From Oreohelix idahoensis (taxonomy: Eukaryota; Mollusca; Gastropoda; Stylommatophora; Oreohelicidae): a stretch of 64,000 bases of DNA. The position numbers and the translations under genes were made by a program. The notes under the pieces are model-generated. The model was given only the letters and a program-made list of their open reading frames with translations. It had not been told where the DNA came from and ran no database searches. Position 1 is the stretch's first letter. Every line of letters starts with the position of its first letter. The stretch covers positions 307,501 through 371,500 of the forward strand of contig JAMPIV010014132.1 in NCBI GenBank assembly GCA_024509875.1. Reading direction: 5' to 3'. Shown here in pieces: positions 24,131 through 36,094 of this stretch.

Positions 24131-24890
24131 CAGATCACACGTCATAAGAGGAATACAAAATTTCCAGACCAAGTGATCCGAAAGCTAGTGTCCATTCTAA
24201 CTGTGCCAGGCGTTTGTGTTCCCAAAATTTACTTTGGGGTAAGTGTAAACATTTATTTTACAAATGTGAATTTGACATGTTTTCCTTGATAAGTGGTTAT
24301 ATATATGAGGCTGGCAACCTCAACATATGAAAATAGTATGTTCATAAACCACAGCGGCAAGCGCTGGTGTTTGCTTTATGCTATCTCACGCAGAAACACG
24401 AAAGCAGCAGTGATAACAACCGGATACTGGGACAGATTGGTGATACGACTGGTACTGGTGTAGATAGACTGGCTGAGTGTCACTCTTGAAGTTGTAGTAT
24501 GGAAAGGTGAGACCTCCGGGCAACGCCGGGTACTTACAGTCAAGAATGTAAATGTTCTAATATATGTGCCGCTGTTAATGACGTATAGCTAACGTCGGGC
24601 TTACAGGTGGCCGACTAAGTGTGTGGGTGTGTAGATGCACATAGACGCGAATGCCGTGTGGTATTAATTAAGTTGACAACCAATCACCCACACCAATGCA
24701 CATATAGAAGTGACTGACATCTTAAACTTTGCATACTAGGAAATGCAGTAACAGCTGTAACGTTTATACACTGTTTATTTGACTGGAACAAGAGACACGT
24801 AAACAATCCTAGTAAACGGTACTTGGTACATAGCAAACGATCACTGTCACGAGTTACAGGGTACAGTACATCATGGAAACATCGTATAAC
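24131..24890. other. Unassigned, with one short dispersed repeat
   Basis: No gene seen. A block at about 24308-24370 (GAGGCTGGCAACCTCA, then CATAAACCAC and GCAAG) recurs in diverged form at 55673-55735, so it is part of a low-copy dispersed repeat. Confidence 0.5.
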
Positions 24891-24894
24891 TATG

Positions 24895-25482
24895 CTCTCC
24901 ACCTTCACTCCTCTGACAATACAATACATGAGCCGACAACAGTTCCTGGCTCTAAGATAATATAAATACTCCTCCAACTCTTCTGGCAATGCAATACATG
25001 AGCCGAATAAAGTTCCTGGCTCTAAATAATCTTCCAACTCTTCTGGCAATGCAATACATGAGCCGAATAAAGTTCCTGGCTGTAAGATAATATAAATACT
25101 CCTCCAACTCTTCTGGCAATGCAATACATGAGCCGAATAAAGTTCCTGGCTCTAAATAATCTTCCAACTCTTCTGGCAATGCAATACATGAGCCGAATAA
25201 AGTTCCTGGCTCTAAATAATCTTCCAACTCTTCTGGCAATGCAATACATGAGCCGAATAAAGTTCCTGGCTCTAAGATAATATAAATACTCCTCCAACTC
25301 TTCTGGCAATGCAATACATGAGCCGAATAAAGTTCCTGGCTCTAAATAGTCTTCCAACTCTTCTGGCAATGCAATACATGAGCCGAATAAAGTTCCTGGC
25401 TCTAAGATAATATAAATACTCCTCCAACTCTTCTGGCAATGCAATACATGAGCCGGATAAAGTTCCTGGCTTTAAATAATAT
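24895..25482. repeat. Minisatellite with alternating 60- and 70-bp units
   Basis: Nine or so copies of CTTCTGGCAATGCAATACAT followed by GAGCCGAATAAAGTTCCTGG. Two unit lengths occur: a 60-bp form ending CTCTAAATAATCTTCCAACT and a 70-bp form ending CTAAGATAATATAAATACTC. They are interspersed rather than sorted. The minus-strand frames (MHCQKSWRS and so on) are translations of the array. Confidence 0.95.
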
Positions 25483-26125
25483 AAACTTTCTTCTTACCTC
25501 CTCTGCTCTGGCACTACAATACAATATCTAATACACATTGCACAATCTTAATACGAGCCTTCTATCCCAGGCTTTAGAATTATCATGGGGAGTCTTCAAC
25601 ATTTATATTCCACCAGAAATATCTCCCCGAAAACACAGTAAGAAAACATGGCTACCAGCCCGGTCAAGCGCCCAGAGCGAACTGTCACGAGATATCTCGC
25701 ATATCAGTCCCGCCAAACAGTCACGCATGCGCCGTTACCGCGACCCGTGAACTGTTCTCAATCTCGCAGGTACGAGAAGGTTCTGGAACAAACAAGTCAA
25801 GGGAGGTAACAACTAAATCTGACCTGACATGCAAAAAATATTAATGTTTAAATCCCCTTGCTTAAAAAACTGACTTTAACAAGCAGCAACCCCAGACTCC
25901 GACTGGAGCAGTGATGAGTGATGATTACATCACATGTGCCTCAAGTGTAGCATACAATTTTGTGAGATATCTTGTTAACTGTAATTCAGGCAAATCGTTG
26001 CTTTCGCGCTGTCCAAGCACATATTTTTCCACTTTTATACCCAGAAGAATATTGGTGATTTCTAATCATCTTCCCGGACTCAACCCTTTGAAAATAAAGT
26101 TCGTTCGTTCCCTCCCTATGTTACG
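25483..26125. other. Unassigned, no gene recognised
   Basis: Frames at 25538-25750 and 25911-26243 have no family features; the second runs antisense into LINE-c. Nothing else noted. Confidence 0.5.
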
Positions 26126-26141
26126 CTGTGTATACTCTTAC

Positions 26142-27964
26142 TTACTTAGACATTCCCGTTCTACCGTGAGGTGTAGAGGTTTGGAAGAGAGAGCGCCAGA
26201 CTATCCTATCAGCTGTCTTCCTCCTGGCCTGGTTCCATTCTAGTCCTCGGTCCTTCAAAGATTGTCTAATGTTGTCCTCCCAGCGGACTCTGGGTCGTCC
26301 TGGGGGTCTGGATCCTTGGCTCTTTGTTTCCCATGCTTGTCGTGGTAGCCGATCTTCTCCCATTCTGCAGAATGGCCAAACCATCTTAGTTGGGACTGTT
26401 CTACTTGGGTCTGCAGGGGGTGGGATTTAAGGCCTTGACGTATCGTCTGGTTGCGTACCATGTCTCTTCTTGTTACTTCAACCACCTTCCTCAAATACCT
26501 CATTTCTGAGGTTTGGATCTGGCTTTTGTGGGTTGTAGTCATTGCCCATGACTCGCATCCATATGTCAAGACTGGGACATAGGTGAAGCGGTATACAGCC
26601 ATCTTCGTTTTCTTACCAACCTCTCTCTTGCTGAGGAATCCTCGATTTATGGCCTGAAAAAGTCTCCCAGCTGCTGCTTTTCGAGTGGCCAACTCTTCTT
26701 TGATGCCTCCCTTTCGGTCAATAATAGCTCCGAGGTATTTAAAGTGGTCTACCTGCTCCAGGACCTGTTCTCCCAGCTTAATCTGATGTCTTCTTTCTTC
26801 TCGTGATATCACCATGGATTTTGTTTTAGAGCTGCTTATGACCATCCCTCTCTTCTCCAGCTCTTCCTTCCAGACTTGCAGGTTGAATTGGAGATGTGCC
26901 TCTGATTTAGCAATCAGGGCAACATCATCAGCAAATGCCAGCTCTGAAATACAGACCTGTTTCATCTTCCAGTACCCCACTGAATACTTTCTTGTTCTCT
27001 CCTTACATGCCTTAATGACATCGTCCATGAGGAGTATGAAACGGTAAGGTGACAGGATATCACCTTGTCTTACACCAGTGGTGGTCCTGAACTCTTCTGA
27101 CTTATGTTTGCTGTCCTCACATAATTTCTGCAAGACTTGTAGAAGCTTTGTATAGCATGAATCAGAGGTGCTGGAATGTTCTTCCTTGCCAAACAATCCC
27201 AAAGTTTGCTCCAGGGGACCCTGTCAAACGCCTTTTCCAGATCTGTGAAACAAAGATGGATCTCACTCTAAGGCCGCTTACACACGAGCGTTTCTTGACG
27301 CGCGTTTCTCTCGCGTGACGAATGAAAGAGTACGGATTTACAGACAGTCTCGCTCGGCTGAGCAGCCTGTAAATCCCTTACTCCTTCATTCGTCACGCGC
27401 GTCAAGAAACGCTCGCGTGTAAGCGGCCTTATACTCAAGGGCCTTTTCACTCAGCTGTCTGAGTGTGAAGATTAGGTCTTGAGTACTTCGGTTCGCTCGG
27501 AATCCGCACTGGACCTCATCCAATTGTGGCTCAGCTAGGCGTCGGAGTCTCTGCTCTAGGATTCTAGAGTAGATTTTACCAGGGACACTGAGAAGGGATA
27601 CGCCTCAATGGTTTCCACACTGTCGATTGTCACCCTTTTTGAAAATTGGTGTTATGATGGCAATCTCCCAATCCTTTGGTATGGTCTTGTTGTACCACGC
27701 TGCCTGTAGAACCCTTAAGAGTAATAGGTCGCCTGATGCTCCCATGTACTTAACCATTTCTGGTGTTATACCATCATGCCCTGCTGCTTTGCCCATCTTG
27801 ATTTTCTCCAGTGCTGCCTTCAGTTCTTTCATCTTTATGTCATCTTCACCATCATTGGTTTTCTCTTCTGTGCTAGTGGTTATCATTTCTGATGCTTCAC
27901 CGTGCTCACCATCCAGGAGTTCTGAGAAATATTCTTTCCATCTTTCCATTACTTACTTCGGGGC
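26142..27964 (-). pseudogene. LINE-c reverse transcriptase and C-terminal region, frameshifted
   Basis: The right part (27949-27605) encodes ERWKEYFSELLDG, KMGKAAGHDGITPEMVKY and IIPTIF-like IAIITPIFKKGDN, the first RT blocks. A stop, frame changes and the palindromic insertion follow, then DLEKAFDRVPW near 27235. The long frame 27202-26255 has TTGVRQGDILSP, the catalytic FADD (AFADDVALIAKS), YLGAIIDRKGG and LTYGCESWA. The end of the protein (GRPRVRWEDNIRQ, TGMSK) lies in another frame at 26384-26142, after an indel near 26370. The motifs place it among non-LTR retrotransposon RTs (RTE- or L1-like); I cannot fix the clade. It cannot make active protein. Confidence 0.88.
27271..27429. mobile_element. 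Palindromic MITE with TA target duplication
   Basis: The 159-bp unit begins AGGCCGCTTACACACGAGCG and ends with the near-perfect reverse complement (CGCTCGCGTGTAAGCGGCCT). The inverted arms run about 70 bp each, with a spacer of some 20 bp. TA directly flanks both ends (27269-27270 and 27430-27431), as for Tc1/mariner-type and some other DNA transposons. It encodes nothing; the 60-codon frame through it is incidental. It interrupts LINE-c, so it inserted later. Confidence 0.85.
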
Positions 27965-28123
27965 AGTAAGCAATTTGCCTTGCTTGTCTGCTGTGTATAC
28001 TCAAGAATATAATTATTCAGAGAGGCTAATATTGGTGGGTGGTCAGCGAGGCCATGCGCCTGTTAATTTGCAGCCCACAAATGTACTTAGCAGAGGCATT
28101 TGTTCTTTTTATTTTTGTCTATA

Positions 28124-28350
28124 AGTTCATGGAACGAAGCTATCAGACAGTTCGTGGAACGAAGCTATTAGACAGTTCGTGGAACGAAGCTATCAGACAG
28201 TTCGTGGAACGAAGCTATCAGACAGTTAATGGAATGAAGCTATCAGACAGTTCGTGGAACGAAGCTATCAGACAGTTCATGGAACAAAGCTATCAGACAG
28301 TTCGTGGAACGAAGCTATCAGACAGTTCGTAGAACAAAGCTATCAGACTG
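28124..28350. repeat. 25-bp tandem repeat, about nine copies
   Basis: The unit is TTCGTGGAACGAAGCTATCA plus GACAG. Because 25 is not a multiple of three, the frame through it repeats every 25 residues, which gives a spurious 97-codon frame. The last copy is diverged. Confidence 0.95.
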
Positions 28351-31300
28351 AGAAATGTCATCATCACAGAAGAATTGACGAAACCACGTCTGCAGTAGTC
28401 ATCGATTCTAAGATAAGTGCTTACTAAAAGGCAACAGCAAAGAACATTAACATTCATCTATCCAGTCTCTATGAAGATAAAACTTTCATCTAAAATTCAC
28501 CATCATTTCATCTCTATTTTAACCTGGTAAAACTAATTGATTATTAAATTTGTTACATGTTATTTTAAAACATAACAATCATAGTTGATTCAGTTATTAT
28601 ACGTGTGAAAGCAAACGAATGAGCAAGACTCTTTTATATATATACACATCTAGACAAATATTTAGATATATAGAGCTAATTCTTAGAAAAAGGAATTTCG
28701 CTGGATTTACACCAGCTGGGGGCTTGAACGGGCTAAAACCCTTGCTTAATTCTTCATAAAAGGCGGCGGACCGATATAAGTTAACAATTGCCCTGCCAAT
28801 GCAGCATTGTTCTTGACTTCGGAAATATGTTATGAAAACTACCTTGGGATTGAAGCGTCATTACCCTTCTTTCTACAACTCTGCCAAGAGTAATCTTGTG
28901 CGAAGGTAGACACCTTTGACGACCCATATTAGATACTCTTGAGTTTTGGCCACTGCTGGACCACTACTGCAGAGCTAGGGGGTGGGGGGCAATCCGTGAC
29001 AGGGACCCCCCACTGCAGTTTGGAAAGCGCTCTCCACAGCGTGTGGGTTTTTATGTAGCAATCTTTTTAAATAACATTTTCTAGCCCCATGCACATTCTG
29101 ACTTAGTTGCCTCTTACGACATGCCAGGTGAGAGAAAAGGTTATGCTGCTTCGTTGTCTCATGTGAGACCCCGTGGACTGCAAGATGATAAGAATGTGAA
29201 AAGTAAGCGAGCTGGAAAATTTGTGTGTGAATATCATTACAGGTATTCAGCCCTGGTGAGGTACGCTCTCTTCAGGAATTTCACGCTTCGTTATCCTCCC
29301 ATGTACGATATTTCATTTCTCAGTCGTTCTGTGTAGTTCTTCCATACGTGGCCCTACTGTAACACTAGCCGCAGAATCATCACCTTTTGTCATTTCAGTA
29401 TTTTAAATGAGCGTATTTGCATGAAAATATATTAGCTGGCAGACAAGAATTTAAAAAATAAAAATAAATAATATATGTAACATGAAAGATTAAAGATTGG
29501 AAACAGATTCCCAGAAAGACTGAATCACCCCTACCCCATCCCTCTTTTTTTACCCGAAAAGCCTTGAGCATATTATTAAAAGGAAACTAAATCAAGGCAA
29601 GCTATTACAGGAAAATAAGAGTGAAGTGTAATAAGATAGTTTCACAATTATTGCTCGGGTTCAGTCACCCCTAATCTTGGCTACCCCCAATCACCCTTCT
29701 AAGCAACGAAACTAGATCCTCAAACAAACACAGGTGCCTTATTTCTAAATACAAGTGTTTTCATACATTCACCGCGTCAGTAATTAGTAATTAATAATAT
29801 TTCGAACCTTCGTATAGCGGCTCTCGTCCCTGCTAGCAAAGAATAATGTCAGCATTAAGTTTCATGCGTGCTTACAGCTAGTATAGGTAAGAGAAGTGAA
29901 ATAAAAAAGATTGTGGGAAAATTGGACGAACTAAATTTTCCCCCCAAAGATTTCCCTTGTAGATCGACTGTTATTCCCGTCGCATCCTGTTTGCTGAGTT
30001 GTAATTAAATATCAGGTCATTATTCAGCCGAATGTTTGTACAGCCATAGATTCAACTAAGAGCCCCTTTATTTTAAGAGAAATGCGCCAGCGATTCTTTA
30101 AAAAAGGAGTAGTTCCCAGCCAGTTCGAATCATATAGGCATATATTTTTAACCGGGTCAAAACAAAGGGAAATAACCAGCGCGAGTTTTTAGTTTATAGC
30201 CAAGGCTTGGGATCCAACTATGGAAATTATTTTCTCAAATTACTTCTGTTTGTTACTCCCCCTTTTAATGGTCGCGAGGTTCAGAATAGTCCATTTGGGG
30301 GGTTTCTGGTTGGTAGGGGTGATGTGTTGTCCCTTGAGAATGTCCCATCACGCTCGGCTAGGACTAATTTGTACTTGGGCTCCCTTTCTTGTATCAGTAA
30401 TATAAATAAAAAGTTGTCTTTTCTGTCACCGAGTATGATAAGAGAAGGGATTCGTAGGGAGGTGGGAGGATTGAAGAAGTGAGGGAATCTGTTTTTTTTT
30501 TTAGGTCCAATGTTTTCACATGTAAATATGGAAACCTTGGGTAGCCTGCGGGTGGGGGAGGGGTGGAGTGTGTTTCAAAGAATATACCAAAAATTGGTGC
30601 ACCTAGAGGTAATCCATAATTTGTGTGTATGTGTGGGGGAAAGGGGGGGGTGGGGGGGTGGGGTTACGGATAGACTCATTAAAATAAATGACGTTATATT
30701 AATTTCTAGGACCAGTTAGATTAAGTGGACGGGTGGGTAAGGTGCGTCCTCAGAAAAACGTAAAGGTGTGGTGTCAAGGTATGCGAGAGCTTTACCTGAT
30801 AGCCTGCTAATGAAGAGCTCCGGCAAAAATAAGAGGCGACTCTCAGGTCGGGTAGTCGTGCAGGTGAGAATGAATTCGGATTTCGGCAATTTTGAATGGA
30901 GGAAGGATGGGGTAATTGGGGGGATGGCTTGTTGCGCCTTATACCGTGCGATTAATCAAGACTTCTAGGCCATACCGTGTTTGCACAAATCGAATCCTAC
31001 GGACACGGTAATATAATGTCTTTCATTTAGCCATATTTCTCGTATAGGTATTATTATCCGTGTTGGCTTAAATCCAGTTGGCATTGTGCGTACCAAAGTC
31101 CTATTAATGTGTTGACTAATGTATGTAATTAAAAAAAAATGAACAGACGCCCGTGTGTACCGGGCATTGGTGATTACTGCCATCTGTGGCCTTAAATCGC
31201 TGCTGTGGGCCTCTTTACGTAAATTGGAACTCGTAAATTACATATACGAGTTGGAATGAGACAAAACCCGCGCTGATTGGTTACAGATGGCGTTTGACAA

Positions 31301-31604
31301 GCTCTTTGATCATAATAAGATGAAAACCCGTTACAGCCACATTGTAATAAAAATATCGCCAACATTATCACTATATCATATGCCAGTTTGTCGTAGATTT
31401 GTGATAGGTGAATTAAGACTTGGTTTGGTCCCTTCTGAATAGCAATAGAAACAAGTGATAGCTCAGTGGGAGATGATAAAATAGAAATAGATTTCACGAG
31501 TGAGATGGAGGAAATATATTATTAGAGTCGGTCTCTGACCTCGAGAGGATTTCTTTCAGTCAGCCTATCATCTACAACAGATTAAGATTTGTCAGACCGT
31601 CTAG
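28351..31604. other. Non-coding stretch, no gene or repeat family recognised
   Basis: Short frames (29121-29336, 30207-30482, 30510-30719, 31192-31497) show no family features. There are G-rich runs near 28978 and 30640-30663. The phrase TCTTACGACATGCCAGGTGA at 29112 resembles CTTTTACGACATGCTTGGCAG at 57565 and may be a fragment of a dispersed repeat. Otherwise I see nothing. Confidence 0.45.
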
Positions 31605-31655
31605 TATAATATATATTAATATATATATATACCTCACATACACACACACATAAGT
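31605..31655. repeat. AT/CA microsatellite
   Basis: A short (AT)n run followed by CACATACACACACACA. Confidence 0.85.
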
Positions 31656-33845
31656 GACTACAATAGACACACAGACGTGAAACTATGACAATGGAAATAT
31701 AGATAATTGGGAACGAACTGACCGACACACTGGAATAAGTTTATGTGAATTTTAATTATCATAATAAAATTCCATCACCACACATAAAAGTACATCAAAC
31801 ATATACACATAGTCATAAAGTCAATGAATTTCTACAAGAATGATAGACCCATTGGTATGATCTTTTCCCTCGATGTATAGCCCACAGTCCTGTTAGAGGA
31901 AAAGCGATAGCCCCAAAGAGTCACGGATACATCTGCTGTAGTCTAATGATTTCCCTTTAAAGGTATGAACTGACTTTGATACTCTAATCTATCCTAAGGA
32001 AAATATTATTAGCAACAAAAAACTTGCATAAAGAAATACAACGTGGGTGAAATTTGGTATACCATAAAAGAGTCACTCGTTCCTGCTTTCTCTCTGTTCA
32101 TTCATCAGGGCCCTGACATACATTCTTACCTACAATCGTGCTGTTGTTCGCCGTCTGGCGCAAACTTTAGGACACCCACACACTTTAATCTGTCTTTCTT
32201 TTAATGAAGCGGATCCCAGCTCTGCAGATTTTGGGTTCATCCAATGTTCCGGGGAGCGTCCTCTTCATGCGAATATTTTTCAGACTAAGGTTAGTGTCAC
32301 TTGAATCACGAGGTAAGAATTAGTTTTAAGCGGGCTCACAGTGTCAGAAACACGAGGTTTCCACTACTTAGGAAAAATGTCAGGGTTGTAACTTCGATCA
32401 AAGGTAAAATTCTTGGTCACACCACACTTTGTTTACAATGTCGGAAAGGTTATTGATTGTAATATTTTACTTGCCACACGGGCTGAAATGTACATGAGGT
32501 TTTTCTCAGCAAGAATTAAGTCTGGCTTGATAGGCCCGTTACTTCATTTAATCTTAAAGTTCATGTAATGGGTACGCTGTCTTTCTGGATGCCAACGCAA
32601 TGCCAGACAGGTTTTACTTTATACACCCAAGTCTTTAAGAAAAAAATGTTTTTGTTCTTCACCGATATTTCTCATGTACTAAACGCTGGCAAAGTTGGGC
32701 TACCCCAGTTTCACTGAATAAAGAGAAAACAACATATAAAATACTTATACATACTATTCCTCGGTTATAACTTACATTATTAACTGCAAGCGTAGAGCTG
32801 GTCTTATCGTTTAAATCTCCCGAAAAAATAAGTTATATTCATAAAATCAATCATCATGAATTAGAAATACATACGTATTTCGTCAATACTCAATGATGAA
32901 TCAGTGCAGTTATAAGTTAGTTTAAAATATTCTCGACTGATTACTAGCAATTTAATCAAATTTATTTATAGCTGCATGAGATTAAGCTAGAAATTATAAT
33001 TTATTTTGCTTTCCACTAAAACACATCAGCTAGAGAACATAACAGACTTACAATTTAATTACTTCTGCACAGAAATCTAACTAGTAAAATGAATTAAGCG
33101 ATTTATCACTAAAACACTCAACACTACTAGATATATGTATATTACCTCCACACAGAACTACAGGCGATCGCACAAACTTAGAATTATACGCTGATATATT
33201 GTTGAAGTCTAGAAGCTCGGCAAATTGTCGAAACCAACTGAGAAACTTCGCAATACAGCTTATTCTTTTACACGAGCGACCTGTCTACTGCGAATCTGGA
33301 GAACTGAATGAAGTCAAGTTTAAACTCCGGGTAAGATATCTGAAAACCCGACAAAGGATCCCACGTTATTTCGAAAATCCGAAAATAGTCTCCCCTTCCC
33401 GTCTTAACAATTCACATTCACTTAGACGCTGGCCATAACTGACAAAACGTGTCTTCACACCCACTACGACATGTCTCATTTCTGAGCTATGCATGAGGGC
33501 GCCGTTCACACCTCACGCCGAGAAACTCCGAAGAAAAACTCGTGTCAGCTTGAAAATATAGACAAATGTCTTCTCTCTATGTCTGACGAGGCGAGTTCTC
33601 ACACTATTTCGTTCACAATCCAAGGACTGACATATTACGCAGTAAAATGCGTTTCTAAATGAGAAAAGAAACAGGCGAAAGTTTGAATGGGAAAGTAATA
33701 TTTAGTCGCAAACGAACGAATGCGAAAAACAGGAAAAGGATAAAAGAGCGATAATAAAGTAGAGGACACGGGTAGAAAAGAAAAGAATATAGGAAATTTA
33801 TTGATCATAAATCTCTATGCGACACAGTTGGAACCAGATTGTCGC
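31656..33845. other. AT-rich non-coding stretch, nothing recognised
   Basis: One frame of 79 codons at 33199-33438 has no family features. No tandem repeats and no match to the other repeat families in the window. Confidence 0.45.
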
Positions 33846-33848
33846 GGT

Positions 33849-33962
33849 GAAAATATCACGTCAATGTCTTCAGGTTAGAAGAGGAAGACAAATGAAAGAG
33901 ATGAAAATATCACGTCAATGTCTTCAGGTTAGAAGAGGAATTGAGACAAATGAAGGAGACAT
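33849..33962. repeat. Tandem duplication, about 55-bp unit
   Basis: GAAAATATCACGTCAATGTC followed by TTCAGGTTAGAAGAGGA and GACAAATGAA occurs twice in succession; the second copy has a few extra bases. Confidence 0.9.
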
Positions 33963-34309
33963 GGAAGTATTCAGAGCGGTCGACAGAGGACTGACTTGAC
34001 AGGCTATGCTCCTGAGGAGTGATGGTTAATGACAGACTTAATGCCTTCAGTTCCTTCTTCTGTCAAATGTGTCTTCTCTCCAATGTCTGTGTATCTTACA
34101 GTGAATTGGGATCCCAATGAAGAGATTAAAGTTAAAAAGAAAAAAAGAAATTGATTTAAAGAAAAGTGGCAACAAGAAGGACCCATAGTCAGGTGAAATA
34201 GAAGCTTACTGGCGCAGACGAAGGTAAGACCAGGTGATTATTTTCACAACAAGAACAGGCTTTTGCTAAGTGAAACGCGGTCTGTCCTGCAAATGAAAAA
34301 TTTGGTTAT

Positions 34310-35290
34310 TTTGTCCATGTTGAGTACAGCAACCTAACCTTTGAAGTGAAGACAGGAGTACGACAGAGATGCCCCTTATCAACCACTCTATTTTTAACAG
34401 TCATAGACTGGGTGATGCGCCAGACAACAGAGGGCAATCCAAGAGGAATAGGATGGACTACATTTTCTACATTGGAAGATCTGGAATATGCAGATGACAT
34501 TGCACTGCTAGCACATTCACATCAACACATCCAGGAAAAAAGGATAGACTTAACAAGTATAGCCAGCAAGTGGGCTTGAACATCAACCTAAAGAAGACAG
34601 AGGTCATGACGCTCAATGTGAGCCCATATCAGTAAGGAATCAGCAACTGGAACAGACAGATGCCTTCACATACCTAGGATGCATAGTAACACCAGACGGC
34701 GGAGCAAGCAAAGACATCAACAACAGAATGAACAAAGCAAGAACAGCCTTTTTAAGTCTAAACAACATCTGGAAGTCCTCTCAGTACAGCACAAGCACAA
34801 AAGCTGTGTGCTTTCTGTGCTTCTCTATGGAGCGGAGAGCTGGAGAGTTACAGAGAAGGAAATGTCGAAATTGTCCTCTTTTCACACAACATGCCTAAGA
34901 AAAATTCTCCGAATCTTTTGGCCGAATACCATCACCAACCGAGATCTGCTTACTCGGAGCAAGCAAGAGGACATGCACACCATCATAGCTGGCAGACGCT
35001 GGAGCTGGGTTGGTCATGTCCTCAGAAGAGACCCCGATGCCATCACAAGAACAGCTATGCTATGGACCCCTGAAGGAGAACGAAAGAGAGGCCGACCAAA
35101 AACAACCTGGCGGAGGACTGTGGAGGCTGAGATGCAAAGAATGAACCAGAGTTGGGGCACTGTACGAAGGATGGCCACCGACCGAGCAAAGTGGAATCAA
35201 TTTGTTGTTGCCCTACAAGACGCCACTAGGCGTGATGGCCACTGACTGCTTTGACGGTCGGCGGCTAAGGATCAAAGAAGAAGAGAATGA
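34310..35290 (+). mobile_element. LINE-b copy, 5'-truncated and frameshifted
   Basis: Coding begins within RT. The frame 34346-34579 has KTGVRQRCPLS (the usual family residue is G where R stands), VIDWVMRQTTEG and the catalytic YADD (LEYADDIALLAHS). After frame changes near 34575 and 34660, the frame 34679-35245 carries LSVLLYGAESWRVTEKEMSKL, a W-G-H-V-L segment (WSWVGHVLRRDPDAITR) and the C-terminal KRGRPKTTWRRTVEAEMQR, ending RRDGH. The 3' end is CTAAGGATCAAAGAAGAAGA. The protein is related to, but distinct from, LINE-a. A possible degenerate target duplication (AATGAAA, TTGG) lies at 34290 and 35286 but is too weak to rely on. Confidence 0.87.
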
Positions 35291-35784
35291 AATTGGGATT
35301 GACTTGTTATATTGTGATTGTACGAGTATTTTATGTTTAGCGCGTATCCTGCATCTTCAATGATCTTCCCGATTTATCAGAATAACAGCTTCACCGTTAG
35401 CAAGTTAAAGAAATGAATTTGTAGACTTCTAAGTTTTAATCTTCCTTAGTTTAGTGACTATCAAGAAATAACGTATAAAACACAACATTTCCACCAGCAT
35501 TGTGTTGTCACTTTCAGATCAGAACATTAACAAGAAAAAGCGGTTTTTAAAGGTAGTTTTCCCTTGTTTTTGAGGTGGCACACCCCGTTCACCCAACATG
35601 CAGTGTCTGTCAGTTACATTAAGGCGCGTGTCCAAATATAAAATACCTTTTCGGTTTTTGTGAAATGACTTAGGAAAGCAGCAAGACGCTAACAAGACCT
35701 AAACAAAGACGCCAAGGAAATGGTAGGATTAATACTCGTCAAGGAGTTCATTGAGAGACACTTAGACATCTTGTTAACTTGAAC
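35291..35784. other. Unassigned, with one dispersed repeat fragment
   Basis: About 35590-35660 (GTTACATTAAGGCGCGTGTC, then CAAATATAAAATACC) resembles the sequence on both sides of the palindromic insertion at 55869-56715. No gene is seen. Confidence 0.5.
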
Positions 35785-35801
35785 CCCAGTCAACCAATAG
35801 T

Positions 35802-36077
35802 AAGGTAAAAGATAAAGGATCCCGTTACTAGCCCATTGAGGCATATTGGGAATATGGTGTTAGGCCCATATTTTCTTGACCATTGGCACACTAGGGGTCA
35901 TGTGGTCAACATCACGCCGGCCGCCTTAACCTTCCCAGAAGTTGCTCTGGTACCCAGTTGGGGCTGGGTCGACCCAGGAGCCGTTTGCGGCCTAAGAAAA
36001 TCCCACGTCATCTGGGGATCGAACCATAGACCACTGAGCTAGGAAGCCAGTGCACTAACCACTATGCCACCACGGCT
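35802..36077 (-). mobile_element. SINE-A copy, tRNA-derived, with target duplication
   Basis: On the minus strand the head reads GGAGCCGTGGTGGCATAGTG, with A box TGGCATAGTGG and B box GGTTCGATCC (36018 region), as in RNA polymerase III promoters of tRNA origin. The body contains GGTCGACCCAGCCCCAA-like and GGTTAAGGCGGCCGGCGTGA sequence and ends GGGATCC plus a T-rich tail. Flanking copies of CAGTCAACCARTAGT at 35787-35801 and 36080-36094 (one mismatch) are the target duplication. The 68-codon frame inside is incidental. Confidence 0.92.
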
Positions 36078-36094
36078 CCCAGTCAACCAGTAGT

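Larger units (their letters stand above)
26139..27989 (-). mobile_element. LINE-c copy, 5'-truncated, with 13-bp target duplication
   Basis: The element is flanked by identical copies of GCTGTGTATACTC at 26126-26138 and 27990-28002. Its 3' end (left) has a TAAGTAAG tail, and the 5' end (right) is truncated within the RT-containing protein, as expected for target-primed insertion. A 159-bp palindromic insertion sits inside it at 27271-27429. The coding sequence is described separately. Confidence 0.9.

Noticed and set aside
24684..25444. Repeat protein with CIALPEELE / MHCQKSWRS, and a CRISPR-like regular repeat
   Set aside because: Units of 60 and 70 bp abut directly without unique spacers, and three phases are open at once. 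It is a minisatellite.
28039..28350. CRISPR array or repeat protein in the 25-bp repeat
   Set aside because: Repeats are contiguous with no spacers, the unit is not a multiple of three, and the context is eukaryotic.
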